A DNA stretch of 64,000 nt from Novosphingobium mathurense (GCF_900168325.1 NZ_FVZE01000005.1:62001-126000), one strand, 5' to 3'. Counted from the stretch's first letter, positions 26,787 through 36,015 are shown. Program-made: numbers and translations. The notes: generated by a model from the sequence alone, not told the origin.

Positions 26787-27806
26787 TCAGGCAGGGGCGT
26801 AAGTCACGGCGTCGCCGATGCCCACGCCCAGCAGCTTGGCCGCCGGTTCGTCGAGGCTCACCCCGCCTTCGGTCTCGGCAAGGTGCCCGAGGCAGGCGCG
26901 AAAGCCGGCAAGGTGGCCGGTGGAGACGAGGTGCGAGGGGCCTTCCTCGACATTGGCCGTAATCAGCGCGACCTTGGCATCCTTCGCCTCGCGGATGGTG
27001 CGGATGCTGTCGGTCTCGACCATCATCGACGGGCCGCCGTCGAAGATGTCGATGTAGTTCTGGAAGGCGAAACCCTCGCTCTCGAGCATGCGCATGGCCG
27101 GGCGGCCGGAGAAATGGGGCTGGCCCATGACCTGCCGCGCGCCTTCGGACAGCAGCGCGGTGTAGATCGGGTGCTTGGGCATGAGGTCGGCGATGAACTG
27201 GTTGCCGTGACGGGCGTTGAATTCGTCGGCATCGCGAAAGCTCATGTCGAAGAAGCGGCCGGCCAGCCCGTCCCAGAACGGTGAATTTCCGGCATCGTCG
27301 ATCGCTCCGCGCAGTTCCGCCAGGGTACGGTCGGCGAACCGGGCGCGGTGGGCGCGGATGAACAGGTAGCGGCTGCGCGCCAGCAGCTTGCCCACGCCCG
27401 CGGAACGCTCGGTCGCATCGAGGTAGAGCCCGCCCACCTCGCTCGATCCGTCGAGGTCGGTACACAAGGTGAGCATCTCGGCCCGGAAAGTGCGATCCAG
27501 CTCCTTGGAGTGCTGGGTGATGCGCCCGATGCGGTAGGAATAGAACGGCCACTCGGTGCCGACCTGCGAGAAGATCTGGCAGGTGCCGTGGACCTTGCCG
27601 GTCTCGGTATCCTCGAGGATGAAGACGAAGAGATCGTCGATCAACGTATCCTCGTCACGGGCGAAGGCGCGGGCGGCGCGTTCCAGTTTCCCTTTCAGCG
27701 TCGGTTTGTCGGGCGGCAGATTTGTGAACCCGCCGCCGGTGCCCTTGGCCATGCGGTAGAGGGCATCGAGATCCTTTTCCCGGGCCGTGCGCAGCAGGAA
27801 CGTCAT
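26787..27806 (-). CDS. astA: Arginine N-succinyltransferase
   Basis: 339 residues. The N-terminus FLLRTAREKDLDALYRMA, then VGTEWPFYSYRIGRITQHS, EVGGLYLDATERSAGVGKLL and PHFSGRPAMRMLESEGF are standard AstA blocks. It transfers succinyl from succinyl-CoA to the alpha-amino group of arginine, the first step of the pathway. The start codon overlaps the stop of the upstream M20 hydrolase by one base. Confidence 0.95.
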   Translation of the reverse strand: MTFLLRTAREKDLDALYRMAKGTGGGFTNLPPDKPTLKGKLERAARAFARDEDTLIDDLFVFILEDTETGKVHGTCQIFSQVGTEWPFYSYRIGRITQHSKELDRTFRAEMLTLCTDLDGSSEVGGLYLDATERSAGVGKLLARSRYLFIRAHRARFADRTLAELRGAIDDAGNSPFWDGLAGRFFDMSFRDADEFNARHGNQFIADLMPKHPIYTALLSEGARQVMGQPHFSGRPAMRMLESEGFAFQNYIDIFDGGPSMMVETDSIRTIREAKDAKVALITANVEEGPSHLVSTGHLAGFRACLGHLAETEGGVSLDEPAAKLLGVGIGDAVTYAPA

Positions 27807-29008
27807 CAGGCAACTCCGTGTCTGTCGAGGCGGTGCATCACCAGCGCCGTCAATTGCGCGCGGGCATCGAGCGAGTCCGCCAGCAGGAACTCGTCCGGCG
27901 AGTGGATCGCGCCGCCGCAGGCACCCATCGTGTCGATCACCGGCACCCCGCAGGCGGCAATGTTGTTGCCGTCGCACACGCCGCCGGTGTCTTTCCACGT
28001 CATCGCCTGCCCCAGATCGGCAGCGGCCTGCGAGACGAGGCCGAACAGCTTCTCGGTCCTTTCGCCCACTTGCTTGGGAGGGCGCGAGACGCCGCCGTGC
28101 AGGTTGACCTGCACTTCGTGGCGGGCGGATACTTCTGCGATTGCCGTTTCGATCATCTGCCCGGCGTGCTCGGCCAGTTCGGGCGTGCGCGGGCGGATAT
28201 TGAAATGAACGATGGCAAGGTCGGGCACGGTATTGTTGGGCGCGCCGCCCTCGATCCGCGCCGGGTTGACCGAAAGCCCCTCGCGCTTGCCTGCCGCCAG
28301 CCGTATGGCAAGTTCCGAAGCCGCGACGATGGCATTGCGCCCGTCCTCGGGATTGCGCCCGGCATGGGCGGACCTGCCCGTAATCACCGCGGCATAATTG
28401 CCCGAGCCGGGGCGCGAGCGCGCCATGATGCCGCCGGGAAGGGCTGGTTCATATGTCAGTGCAGCCAGCTTGCCTTCGGCGAGACGGGCGATCAGCGACG
28501 CCGAAGACAGCGAGCCGGTTTCCTCGTCGGCATTGATCATCACGTCGTAGCCCAACGTGGGCTCGCCGCGCTCATAAGCATCCAGCCCTGCCAGCATCAG
28601 CGAAAGGCCGCCCTTCATGTCTGCGGTACCGGGGCCGTGGAGCGTATTGTCGTCTAGCCAGTCGCACGTCTGGAAGGGGTGGTCCTTGGCATAGACCGTG
28701 TCCATATGGCCGGTCAGAATCACCCGGCGCGCGGCCCCGGGCCGCACGGAGACGACGAGATGGCGGCCATGCGCGACCTCGTGCACCTGGCCCTTGGCAT
28801 CGACTTTTTCGACCGGCGCGGGCTCGACCAGCGATACCTCGCCCGGCAGCACGGCAAAGGCATCGGCAAGGCGCGAGGCCATGGCGGCAAGGCCCTCGAG
28901 GTTGCCGGTGCCGCTGTTGATCGCGGCCCAGTCCAGCGTGCGTTCGAGGATCGGCGCGCGCTCGACCGGCGCCAGCAGGGTGCGTTCGTCGTGCGTCAGC
29001 CCGGTCAT
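27806..29008 (-). CDS. M20-family metallohydrolase (carboxypeptidase G2-like) in the ast operon
   Basis: 400 residues from ATG 29008. M20 zinc ligands and catalytic residues are visible: H101 and D103 in TGHMDTVY, D130 in GPGTADMKGG, E162/E163 in NADEETGS, and a C-terminal His near 369 in GGAIHSPDEFLL. The protein resembles glutamate carboxypeptidase/ArgE-DapE relatives, which cleave N-acyl amino acids. In the usual ast operon the last step, hydrolysis of N-succinylglutamate, is done by AstE, an M14-like enzyme that is absent here. This hydrolase could do that job; that is inference from position and chemistry. It overlaps astD and astA at its two ends. Confidence 0.85.
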   Translation of the reverse strand: MTGLTHDERTLLAPVERAPILERTLDWAAINSGTGNLEGLAAMASRLADAFAVLPGEVSLVEPAPVEKVDAKGQVHEVAHGRHLVVSVRPGAARRVILTGHMDTVYAKDHPFQTCDWLDDNTLHGPGTADMKGGLSLMLAGLDAYERGEPTLGYDVMINADEETGSLSSASLIARLAEGKLAALTYEPALPGGIMARSRPGSGNYAAVITGRSAHAGRNPEDGRNAIVAASELAIRLAAGKREGLSVNPARIEGGAPNNTVPDLAIVHFNIRPRTPELAEHAGQMIETAIAEVSARHEVQVNLHGGVSRPPKQVGERTEKLFGLVSQAAADLGQAMTWKDTGGVCDGNNIAACGVPVIDTMGACGGAIHSPDEFLLADSLDARAQLTALVMHRLDRHGVA

Positions 29009-30423
29009 CGACGCAGCATTCCGTCGAGCGCGCCCATATTGCCGCTCGGGTCGGAGGCTTCGAAGCTTGCCATCGGGTAAGCGCAGTAGTCGGCGGCGTA
29101 ATAGGCGCTGGGGCGGTGGTTGCCGCTCTCGCCCAGACCGCCGAAGGGCATCGAGCCTGCCGCGCCGGTCGTCGGCCGGTTGCGATTGACCACACCCGCG
29201 CGGCTTTCGAGCACGAAACGCTGCCACAGCGCGTCATCGGCGCTGACAAGCCCCGCGGAAAGGCCGAAGCGGGTGTCGTTCGCCGCTGCCATCGCGGCAT
29301 CGAAGTCCGCCACGCGGCACACCTGCAGGACCGGGGCGAAGATCTCTTCGTCCGGAACCGATACGCCGGTTACGTCGAGCATGGCAGGGCGCACGAAGGC
29401 GTCGCTGCGGCCCTCGATGCCCGCGAAGGGCCTGATCACCTGCGCGCCGCGATCGACCAGTCCCTCGAATTGGGCGCGGGCCTTGGCGGCGGCGCCGTCC
29501 GAGATCAGCGGGCCGATGTAGGGCTCGGGCGTCTCGTCCCACGCGCCGATCAGCAGAAGCTGCGAAAGGCTCGCCACGGCCTCGACAAGGGCGCTCCCGA
29601 AGGCGGTATCGGGCACGATCAGGCGGCGCGCGCAGGAGCAGCGCTGTCCGGTGGTGACGAAGGCGGACTGCACGACGATGGCCGCGGCTTCGTCCACGTC
29701 GCCGTCCCATGCAACGAGCGGGTTGTTGCCGCCCAGTTCCAGCGCGAGGATGACATCGGGCCGGTCGGCGAAGACGTGCCGGAAATGCGCGCCCGCACCG
29801 GCCGAGCCGGTGAAGAGCAGACCGTCGATCGCACCGGAAACCAGCGCCTCGCCGGTTTCGCGCGCGCCCTGGATGCACTGGAACACGCCTTCGGGAAGAC
29901 TTGCCTCGGCCCAGGCATCGGCCATCGCCGCGCCGGTCGCAGGTGTCATCTCGGAGGGCTTGAAGACAACCGTGTTTCCCGCGAGCAGCGCAGGGACGAT
30001 GTGGCCGTTGGGCAAGTGTCCGGGGAAGTTGAACGGGCCGAGTACCGCCATCACGCCATGCGGGCGATGGCGCAGGATAGCTGCGCCGAAGGGCATGTCG
30101 CTGCGCTTTTCCCCGGCGCGTTCGGCTTGCGCGGTGATCGAGATGCCGACCTTGCCGATCATCGATCCCAGTTCGGCGAGGCCTTCCCAGCGCGGTTTGC
30201 CGGTTTCGCGGCTGATTATCGCGGCGATCTCTTCCTTGCGCGTTTCCAGCACGGCCCTGAAGCGCTGGACGGCAGCGACCCGTTCTTCGACGGGAAGCGC
30301 GGTCCAACCCGGAAAGGCCTGGCGCGCGCGGCGCAGCGCGGCGTCCACTTCGGCCCGGCCGGCAGGAGCGCCTTCCCAGACCAAGGCGCCGGTTGCGGGA
30401 TCGATCGACTGAATATGGCTCAT
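29005..30423 (-). CDS. astD: N-succinylglutamate-5-semialdehyde dehydrogenase
   Basis: 472 residues from ATG 30423. This is an aldehyde dehydrogenase with VLGPFNFPGHLPNGHIVPAL, ALELGGNNPLVAWD and the catalytic Cys in VTTGQRCSCARRL. These match AstD more than generic ALDHs. It oxidises N-succinylglutamate semialdehyde to N-succinylglutamate with NAD. It overlaps the upstream DUF1338 gene by four bases and the downstream hydrolase by four bases. The aminotransferase AstC that makes its substrate is not in this operon. Confidence 0.95.
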   Translation of the reverse strand: MSHIQSIDPATGALVWEGAPAGRAEVDAALRRARQAFPGWTALPVEERVAAVQRFRAVLETRKEEIAAIISRETGKPRWEGLAELGSMIGKVGISITAQAERAGEKRSDMPFGAAILRHRPHGVMAVLGPFNFPGHLPNGHIVPALLAGNTVVFKPSEMTPATGAAMADAWAEASLPEGVFQCIQGARETGEALVSGAIDGLLFTGSAGAGAHFRHVFADRPDVILALELGGNNPLVAWDGDVDEAAAIVVQSAFVTTGQRCSCARRLIVPDTAFGSALVEAVASLSQLLLIGAWDETPEPYIGPLISDGAAAKARAQFEGLVDRGAQVIRPFAGIEGRSDAFVRPAMLDVTGVSVPDEEIFAPVLQVCRVADFDAAMAAANDTRFGLSAGLVSADDALWQRFVLESRAGVVNRNRPTTGAAGSMPFGGLGESGNHRPSAYYAADYCAYPMASFEASDPSGNMGALDGMLRR

Positions 30424-31451
30424 TGCTGCCTCGTGACTGCGAAGATGCCGGTGGCGTTCCCGGAGTCGAACGTCAGGTCCAGCATACCGGTTGCAGGATC
30501 GATGTCTCGGGTGATGAATTCGTAGAACGAGCCGGGCACCTCGCGCCTGATCTCGGAGCCGTCGGCAAGGCGGAACGGGCGCTCGACCTTGTCGGCAAGG
30601 ATCGCGGTCTGGCGCACGCGGCCGTTCTGCGAAATCTCGACGCTGGGCTTCATCGGATAGCCTTGCTCGCGCAGGTCCTCGGCCAGCTGGACGACGTCGT
30701 CGGTGCGCGTGGTGGCGTGATTGAAGGCATTGCCTTCGGTCGCGATCCAGGCGGCTTCCTTGCTGTGTTCGAGCAGGGCTTCGTAGTCGGCGAGAGCCGG
30801 TGCCGGGTGCTGGCGTTCGAAGGCGCGCAGGGCTCCGGCAACGATCGTCGCCGCCTGTTCGGGCGAGCAGTCTCCCTGCGCCTCCAGCGCCTGCAACGCC
30901 GACCACGCTGCCGTGCCGAGGGGATCGCGGGAATAGCCGAACACGCGATCTGCAGCCGCCTGCGCCGTCTCGGGCAGTTCGTGGACATGAAGTTCGGAGA
31001 CGAAGAACTGCGGCACCGCTTCGGGCAAGTCGCGATGGACGAGGGCGCGGCCGGTCATCTTCAGCTTGGGCAGCGGGTAGAGTCCACCGACTTCGTAGCC
31101 CATCGGCGCGAGGAAGCGGGTGAAGGCCTCGCAGCCCGAAGGCAGGTCGCCGGTCGCTCCGTCGATGGTGCGCAGCGCGCCATGGTCGAAGGCGATCGTT
31201 TCACCTTTCGCGCGGATCTGCGCGACGTAGCGGGCGGCCGTCGGGACCCGCTCAAGCAGGTCGAGAAACAGCGCGGCGTTGAGCGCCATGGCCACTTGCG
31301 CACGGGAGGGCCGCTCGTCCGTGCCCTGCAGCGCCGGGTCTATCGAAAGCGTCGTTAGTGCGAACTCGGCGCGGTCTTCACCGACGGTGGAAGCGAGCAG
31401 GCGGAACAGGGTCCACTGACTGGTGATGGCGGTGCTGGGGGCGGCAACCAT
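30420..31451 (-). CDS. DUF1338 protein, HglS-like 2-oxoacid dioxygenase/decarboxylase
   Basis: 343 residues. The family (DUF1338/YdcJ) includes HglS, which converts 2-oxoadipate to D-2-hydroxyglutarate in lysine breakdown using Fe(II). The metal and catalytic residues described for HglS have clear counterparts here: H90 and R94 in FDHGALRTI, H245 in GNAFNHATTRT, and E311 in GSFYEFITRD. So the enzyme should be active. It is the first gene of the ast operon and overlaps astD by four bases, which is not explained by the known succinyltransferase pathway. Either it acts on a related 2-oxoacid, or the operon serves lysine and arginine together. Confidence 0.85.
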   Translation of the reverse strand: MVAAPSTAITSQWTLFRLLASTVGEDRAEFALTTLSIDPALQGTDERPSRAQVAMALNAALFLDLLERVPTAARYVAQIRAKGETIAFDHGALRTIDGATGDLPSGCEAFTRFLAPMGYEVGGLYPLPKLKMTGRALVHRDLPEAVPQFFVSELHVHELPETAQAAADRVFGYSRDPLGTAAWSALQALEAQGDCSPEQAATIVAGALRAFERQHPAPALADYEALLEHSKEAAWIATEGNAFNHATTRTDDVVQLAEDLREQGYPMKPSVEISQNGRVRQTAILADKVERPFRLADGSEIRREVPGSFYEFITRDIDPATGMLDLTFDSGNATGIFAVTRQQ

Positions 31452-31472
31452 GGCATCCTCGTTGTTTATTTA

Positions 31473-31488
31473 TTGCGCGTACTTGCAA
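31473..31488. promoter_or_regulatory. Imperfect palindrome upstream of the ast operon
   Basis: ttgcgcgtacttgcaa, with matching outer TTGC/GCAA and inner GTAC, lies about 22 bp before the first ast-operon gene in an AT-rich promoter-like stretch. It is a candidate operator. Confidence 0.4.
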
Positions 31489-31591
31489 TATATGTAACGC
31501 GCAGGGCGAAGTCCACCACCGCGCGAAACTTCGCGCAAATGGCTGGAAACCCGCTTTTTTCGAGGATGTCTTGAAGGAACCGTGCGGCAGC

Positions 31592-31620
31592 CGCCGGGCG
31601 GAACACCTCTCCGCCCGGCG
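31592..31620 (-). terminator. Perfect hairpin after the Entner-Doudoroff operon
   Basis: cgccgggcgga and tccgcccggcg form an 11-bp perfect stem with a 7-nt loop, 15 bp past the stop of the PEPC-like gene. There is no T-tract, as is common in this window. Confidence 0.55.
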
Positions 31621-31634
31621 CGCCGTGGTATACG

Positions 31635-34421
31635 TCAGCCGTGTGCGCCGAATTCGTTGGCGATGGCGGTCGTGATCCGCAGGCTCAGGCCATAGGACCG
31701 GGCGATCGGATCGATGTAGTCGCGGTGGATCTGCGAGTAGCCCGAGGCGCTCGAGTCCGGATAGTCGCTGGGCAAGTCGACGCTGAAGTCGTTGATCGAG
31801 GGGAAGCTGATCGGGAAGGCCCGACGCAGCTGGGCAAGACCGTCGTCGACGCGCAGCGTGAAGAACATCTCCAGCACATCCTCGCGGCTGATGTCGTTGG
31901 CGCGGCTGAAGGCCGGGACCATGACCGCGCGCAGGAACATGTGCTTGAACAGCGCGATGCGCAGCGACTGCAGAACGCCGAGGCTGCGACGGGTATGCTC
32001 GCGGTCGGGCAGCGGCGATTCGTCCGGGATCAGGTCGAGCAGGCGGTGAAGCTTCATCGCATCGACCCGCAGGCGCGAGGCGAGGCGGCGGAACACGCCG
32101 GTCCGGTCGTCCTTGGTCAGGTACTCGCCGATCTTGAGGCAGGCGTCGGAGATGTGCTGTTCGTCGCCGCGGTAGGGGCGGCTGGCCCAGTAGGCCGAGT
32201 TGAACAGTTCGCCATAGGCCGCCACCGTCTTGATCGAGCCGAGCGCATTGGCCGCGCGGGCGAGCCGGATGAGCTGGCGTCCGCGTTCGCTTTCGATGAG
32301 CAGGCTGGCGATTTCCTCGATGTTGCCGTCCGACGCCGTGCCGATGCCTGCGATCACGTTCACCGGATAGCCCAGCTGCTGGAGGATTGCGTTGTGCGGG
32401 ATGGCGCGGATCTGGCGCAGGCTCATCGTCCTGTCGCCGGACAGGTCCGACTGGCGGCGCGACTTGCGGCTGCCGGTATCGTTGAGCAGGCCGAGCCCGA
32501 AGGCAGTGATTGCGCGCGAGTAGGTGTGGCTTTCGAGGTGATCGTGCTGGACGCCGCGGATCGCCCGGTAGAAGTCGAGGCTGAGGTCGGTGCGGCGATA
32601 GAACACGTCGGTCGGTGTGTTGGTGTCCGCGCCCCACAGCGGCTTTTCGGCCATGCGGGTGAGCGTTGCCAGCGCCAGTTCGTCCGATCCGAACCAGAGG
32701 TAACCATCGCCGCCCTGGAACGAGACTTCGGGCTCCAGCCTGATCCCGGCGCGCAGGAAGCGGCGGCGGGCCCAGGGCGACATCTGCCAGTCGAAGCGGT
32801 CCTCGATGCTGGAAGGATGGGCGCCGCGGCCCATGGATTCGCCGCCGGTATTGAAGATCAGCGCGGCAACGTCGGTCATCGCATTCGCGGCCATCGCTTC
32901 GGCGAGGCGGCCCTGCAGGCGTTCGATGGCCAGCGCTGCGGGGATCTGGCCGACGAAGCGGCCCGCGTCGGAAAAGCCGGTCTGGATCGAGACGCGCCCG
33001 CGCTTGCGGGCATATTCGCGATAGGCCGGCTCGGACAGCACCGCGTCGAGGAAGCGACCGCCGTGTTCCAGCGCGCTTTCGGTCTCGAACAGGGGCGAGA
33101 CGTCGACCTTGTCGTCGATCCCGAACATGCGTGCGAAGTAGAGGGCGGCCAGCACCGTGGTCGGCTGTTCGCATTCCGCCACGAGCATGCGGATCGGGGT
33201 ATCGGAATCGATGTGCTGCAGGATCTGCGCCATCGCCAGGAACTGGCGCACTGCCGTGCTGTTCTCGATCGCCAGCGCCGCGAAGTTGGAGCGCAGCGGT
33301 TTCACTTCGGCCAGAAGCTCGCGCATGCGCACCAGCGCGGCCTGGCTGGCGAGGCTGAGCTTGCCGTCCGGATCGATGCGGCGGCGGATCGCGTTCTGGA
33401 GCTGCGAGGAGTTCACCCGGAAGTGGATCCAGCCCATGCCCAGGCCATCGGAGCGCATCGCGGCGGCCACGACGAGCAACTGGCGCCCGATGTCCTGATC
33501 GGCGTGACGGGCTTCTTCCTCTAGCTCGGCAATCACGCCTTCGAGGCTGACGAGCTTGTCGGGGTGTTCGGCGGTCAGCGCATTGGCCGCAGCCGAAAGC
33601 GCTTCGGGCTGGGACAGGTCCTCGGCAAAGCGCGCGGCCATTTCGGTTGCGAGCTGGCCCGCCCGTTCGAGCCGCTCGGCAATCGCGGGCTCCATCGACC
33701 TCAGGTCCTGCGCATAGCTGGCCAGCCGCATCGCCTTTTCCTCGAGGCGGTAGCGGATCGAGGTGGACCACGAGATATCGGTGCGCCCGTCCATGTCGTA
33801 GCCGACCCAGGTGGCGAAGCGTACCGGCATCGGCTGCAGGCTCTTCCAGCGCTTGGGCCATCGGGCGGCGGCGATGTCGAACAGGCGGGCGCTGATCCGG
33901 TCGCGCGCCTTCTGGCCGCGGCTGAGGGCTGCCATCGCCTTTTCGTGTTCGTAGTCGAGCGTGATCATGTCGCGTTCGGGCGAGGCGGCGCAGACCGATG
34001 CCTCGCTGAAATCGCCGTTTGAGGCCGAGTGGGTTACCGCTTCGGTCTGTCCGGCGGTGAGCAGGAACGTGGGGTGCGCGGTGAAGACCACGTGAGCCGC
34101 CGGGCGCTGCCAGCGGGCGGCGAACTCGGTGAAGTCTTCTTCGTTCGCGATGCTGTCGATCCGCGCGTCGTTCTCGGCGACGGGGACCGGTTTGACCAGG
34201 CGGTCGAGCCGGGCAGCGCGGGCCCGCAGGCCCTCGCATTCCATCTCGGCGACCAGCCGCTCGATGTCATCGAGCGACATTTCGCCGTTCTCGAGCTTGC
34301 GCGAAAGCTCAAGCCCGAGCTGGAAAACCGGATTGTAGAGCGGGGTCTGCGCCGTCAGGGGGTGCAGTTCCCGCAGGCGGGCGTTGAGGTCTTCGACCGT
34401 GTTCAACGCCGGCCCGCTCAT
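31635..34421 (-). CDS. Divergent phosphoenolpyruvate-carboxylase-like protein
   Basis: 928 residues, the size of bacterial PEPC. The overall fold match is clear: VFTAHPTFL with His at about 116, VRFATWVGYDMDGRTD, AECEQPTTVLAALYFARM, VSPLFETESAL, IQTGFSDAG and LRQIRAIPHNAILQQLGYP. The two metal ligands (Glu of LFETE, Asp of FSDAG) remain. But the catalytic loop FHGRGGxxGRGG reads IFNTGGESMGRGA (near residue 522), and the active-site arginine motif DIRQES reads LAIENST. HPTE reads HPTF, SDSAKD reads SDAGRF, GSRP is absent, and the C-terminal RNTG is replaced by GAHG. Canonical carboxylation is therefore doubtful. It is the last gene of the zwf-edd-glk-eda operon and overlaps eda by four bases. 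Confidence 0.8.
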   Translation of the reverse strand: MSGPALNTVEDLNARLRELHPLTAQTPLYNPVFQLGLELSRKLENGEMSLDDIERLVAEMECEGLRARAARLDRLVKPVPVAENDARIDSIANEEDFTEFAARWQRPAAHVVFTAHPTFLLTAGQTEAVTHSASNGDFSEASVCAASPERDMITLDYEHEKAMAALSRGQKARDRISARLFDIAAARWPKRWKSLQPMPVRFATWVGYDMDGRTDISWSTSIRYRLEEKAMRLASYAQDLRSMEPAIAERLERAGQLATEMAARFAEDLSQPEALSAAANALTAEHPDKLVSLEGVIAELEEEARHADQDIGRQLLVVAAAMRSDGLGMGWIHFRVNSSQLQNAIRRRIDPDGKLSLASQAALVRMRELLAEVKPLRSNFAALAIENSTAVRQFLAMAQILQHIDSDTPIRMLVAECEQPTTVLAALYFARMFGIDDKVDVSPLFETESALEHGGRFLDAVLSEPAYREYARKRGRVSIQTGFSDAGRFVGQIPAALAIERLQGRLAEAMAANAMTDVAALIFNTGGESMGRGAHPSSIEDRFDWQMSPWARRRFLRAGIRLEPEVSFQGGDGYLWFGSDELALATLTRMAEKPLWGADTNTPTDVFYRRTDLSLDFYRAIRGVQHDHLESHTYSRAITAFGLGLLNDTGSRKSRRQSDLSGDRTMSLRQIRAIPHNAILQQLGYPVNVIAGIGTASDGNIEEIASLLIESERGRQLIRLARAANALGSIKTVAAYGELFNSAYWASRPYRGDEQHISDACLKIGEYLTKDDRTGVFRRLASRLRVDAMKLHRLLDLIPDESPLPDREHTRRSLGVLQSLRIALFKHMFLRAVMVPAFSRANDISREDVLEMFFTLRVDDGLAQLRRAFPISFPSINDFSVDLPSDYPDSSASGYSQIHRDYIDPIARSYGLSLRITTAIANEFGAHG

Positions 34422-35044
34422 CGTGCGAGCCCCGCTGCAGTTCTTGCGTCCGCTTCGATCTTCTTGGGATCGGGCTTGCCCTTGGGGACCATCCAGCTTC
34501 CTCCGACGCAGATTACGGCATCGAGGGCGAGCCATTCGGGCGCATTGGCAGGAGTGACGCCGCCGGTGGGACAGAACCTGGCCTGCGCCAGCGGGGCGGA
34601 GATCGCCTTGAGTGCGGGCGGTCCGCCGGCCGCCATCGCCGGGAAGAACTTCAACCGGTCGAAGCCCATGTCGAGTGCGAGCATGATGTCGCTGGCATTG
34701 GCGGTCCCGGGCAGGAACGGGATTTCGCGCTTGAGCGCCGCTTCGCCGAGGCGGGGGGTGAGGCCGGGCGAGACGATGAATTCGGCGCCGGCGTCCAGCG
34801 CCTTGTCGAGATCGTCGGGATTGAGCACGGTGCCGGCGCCGACGACGGCACCGGGAACCTGCTTCATGGCCTTGATCGCTTCGATCGCGCAATCGGTGCG
34901 CAGCGTCACTTCCAGCGCGGGCAGCCCGCCGGCGACGAGCGCTTCGGCAATCGGCAGGGCGTGTTCGATATCTTCGATGACCAGCACCGGGATCACCGGT
35001 GCGAGGCGCATGACCTTTTCGACCGATGCGGAAAGGTTGCTCAT
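34418..35044 (-). CDS. eda: KDPG aldolase (2-dehydro-3-deoxyphosphogluconate aldolase)
   Basis: 208 residues. The catalytic Glu lies in LPALEVTLRT and the Schiff-base Lys in DRLKFFPAMAAGG; FCPTGGVTPANAPEWLAL forms the phosphate site. It splits KDPG into pyruvate and glyceraldehyde-3-phosphate, the last step of the Entner-Doudoroff pathway. It overlaps glk upstream and the PEPC-like gene downstream by four bases each. Confidence 0.96.
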   Translation of the reverse strand: MSNLSASVEKVMRLAPVIPVLVIEDIEHALPIAEALVAGGLPALEVTLRTDCAIEAIKAMKQVPGAVVGAGTVLNPDDLDKALDAGAEFIVSPGLTPRLGEAALKREIPFLPGTANASDIMLALDMGFDRLKFFPAMAAGGPPALKAISAPLAQARFCPTGGVTPANAPEWLALDAVICVGGSWMVPKGKPDPKKIEADARTAAGLAR

Positions 35045-36015
35045 GCAGTATGCTCCCTGACGAAGGCGGCAGCCGCGCCGAACAGGCCGGGCTGCGGATG
35101 GGTGATCAGCTTGACCGGCAGTTTCGCCATCATGCCGGCAAAGCGGCCCTTGGCGCAGAAACGGTCGGAAAAGCCTGACTTGAGAATGGTTTCGCGGATC
35201 CGATAGCCGAGCCCGCCGGCGATCACGACGCCGCTGGCGCCCTGCGCGAGGGCATAGTCGCCCGCTGCCGCACCGAGCGAGAGGCAGAAGCGGTCCACGG
35301 CTGCGGCGGCAAGGCTGTCCTCGCCGGAGGTCCCGGCGGTCCAGATCTCGACGTCGCTCAGTTCATGGATCGCGCGCCCTTCGAGCGCGGCAAGCGTCTG
35401 GTAGATGTCGACGATGGCAGGGCCGGAGACGACACGCTCCACCGAAACGCGGTTGTGGCGCTTGCGCAGTCGGGCGAGGATGGCGTCCTCGATCTGGTCG
35501 AGCGGGGCGAAGTCGATGTGGCCGCCCTCGGTCGCCTGGACGTGATAGGTGCCCTTTCCGTCCCGCCAGAGATGGGCGACGCCAAGGCCCGTGCCCGGGC
35601 CGAGCACGCTCACCGTTCCCGACGCGGGCAGCGGCGTGTTTTCGGGGCCGGCCAGATCGAGGAAATCGTCCTTGGCGGCGCAGGCCACGGCATGGGCCAC
35701 GGCAGCGAAGTCATTGACGATGGTGTGCCGCGTCGCGCCCAGTTTCTCCTCGATGAGGGCAGGGCGGATGATCCACGGGTTGTTGGTGAAGTGGATCACT
35801 TCGCCGCCCACCGGTCCGGCCACCGACATCGCGACCGCATCGGGCAGGGTGCCGCCGTTCATCTCGCGAAAGGCTTGCCAGGCGAGCTGGAAGCTGGCGT
35901 GATCCTTGGTGTGCAGCGTGGACGGCTCGCCCAGCGTGATCGCTCCGTCCGCGTTCACGCTGGCGATGGCGAAGCGGGCGTGGGTGCCGCCGATGTCGAC
36001 GGTGACGAGTTCCAT
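35041..36015 (-). CDS. glk: Glucokinase
   Basis: About 324 residues from ATG 36015; an in-frame GTG at 36027 would add four residues. The N-terminal ATP motif [27 protein letters not shown] with the catalytic Asp, [12 protein letters not shown] and [10 protein letters not shown] are the marks of bacterial Glk. It phosphorylates glucose to feed zwf in the same operon, which fits glucose entering without a PTS. Confidence 0.93.
   Translation of the reverse strand: MELVTVDIGGTHARFAIASVNADGAITLGEPSTLHTKDHASFQLAWQAFREMNGGTLPDAVAMSVAGPVGGEVIHFTNNPWIIRPALIEEKLGATRHTIVNDFAAVAHAVACAAKDDFLDLAGPENTPLPASGTVSVLGPGTGLGVAHLWRDGKGTYHVQATEGGHIDFAPLDQIEDAILARLRKRHNRVSVERVVSGPAIVDIYQTLAALEGRAIHELSDVEIWTAGTSGEDSLAAAAVDRFCLSLGAAAGDYALAQGASGVVIAGGLGYRIRETILKSGFSDRFCAKGRFAGMMAKLPVKLITHPQPGLFGAAAAFVREHTA

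Noticed and set aside
31635..34892. Longer start of the PEPC-like gene at 34892
   Set aside because: The extra 157 codons lie inside eda and are Arg-rich shadow sequence. ATG 34421 overlaps the eda stop as at the other operon junctions.
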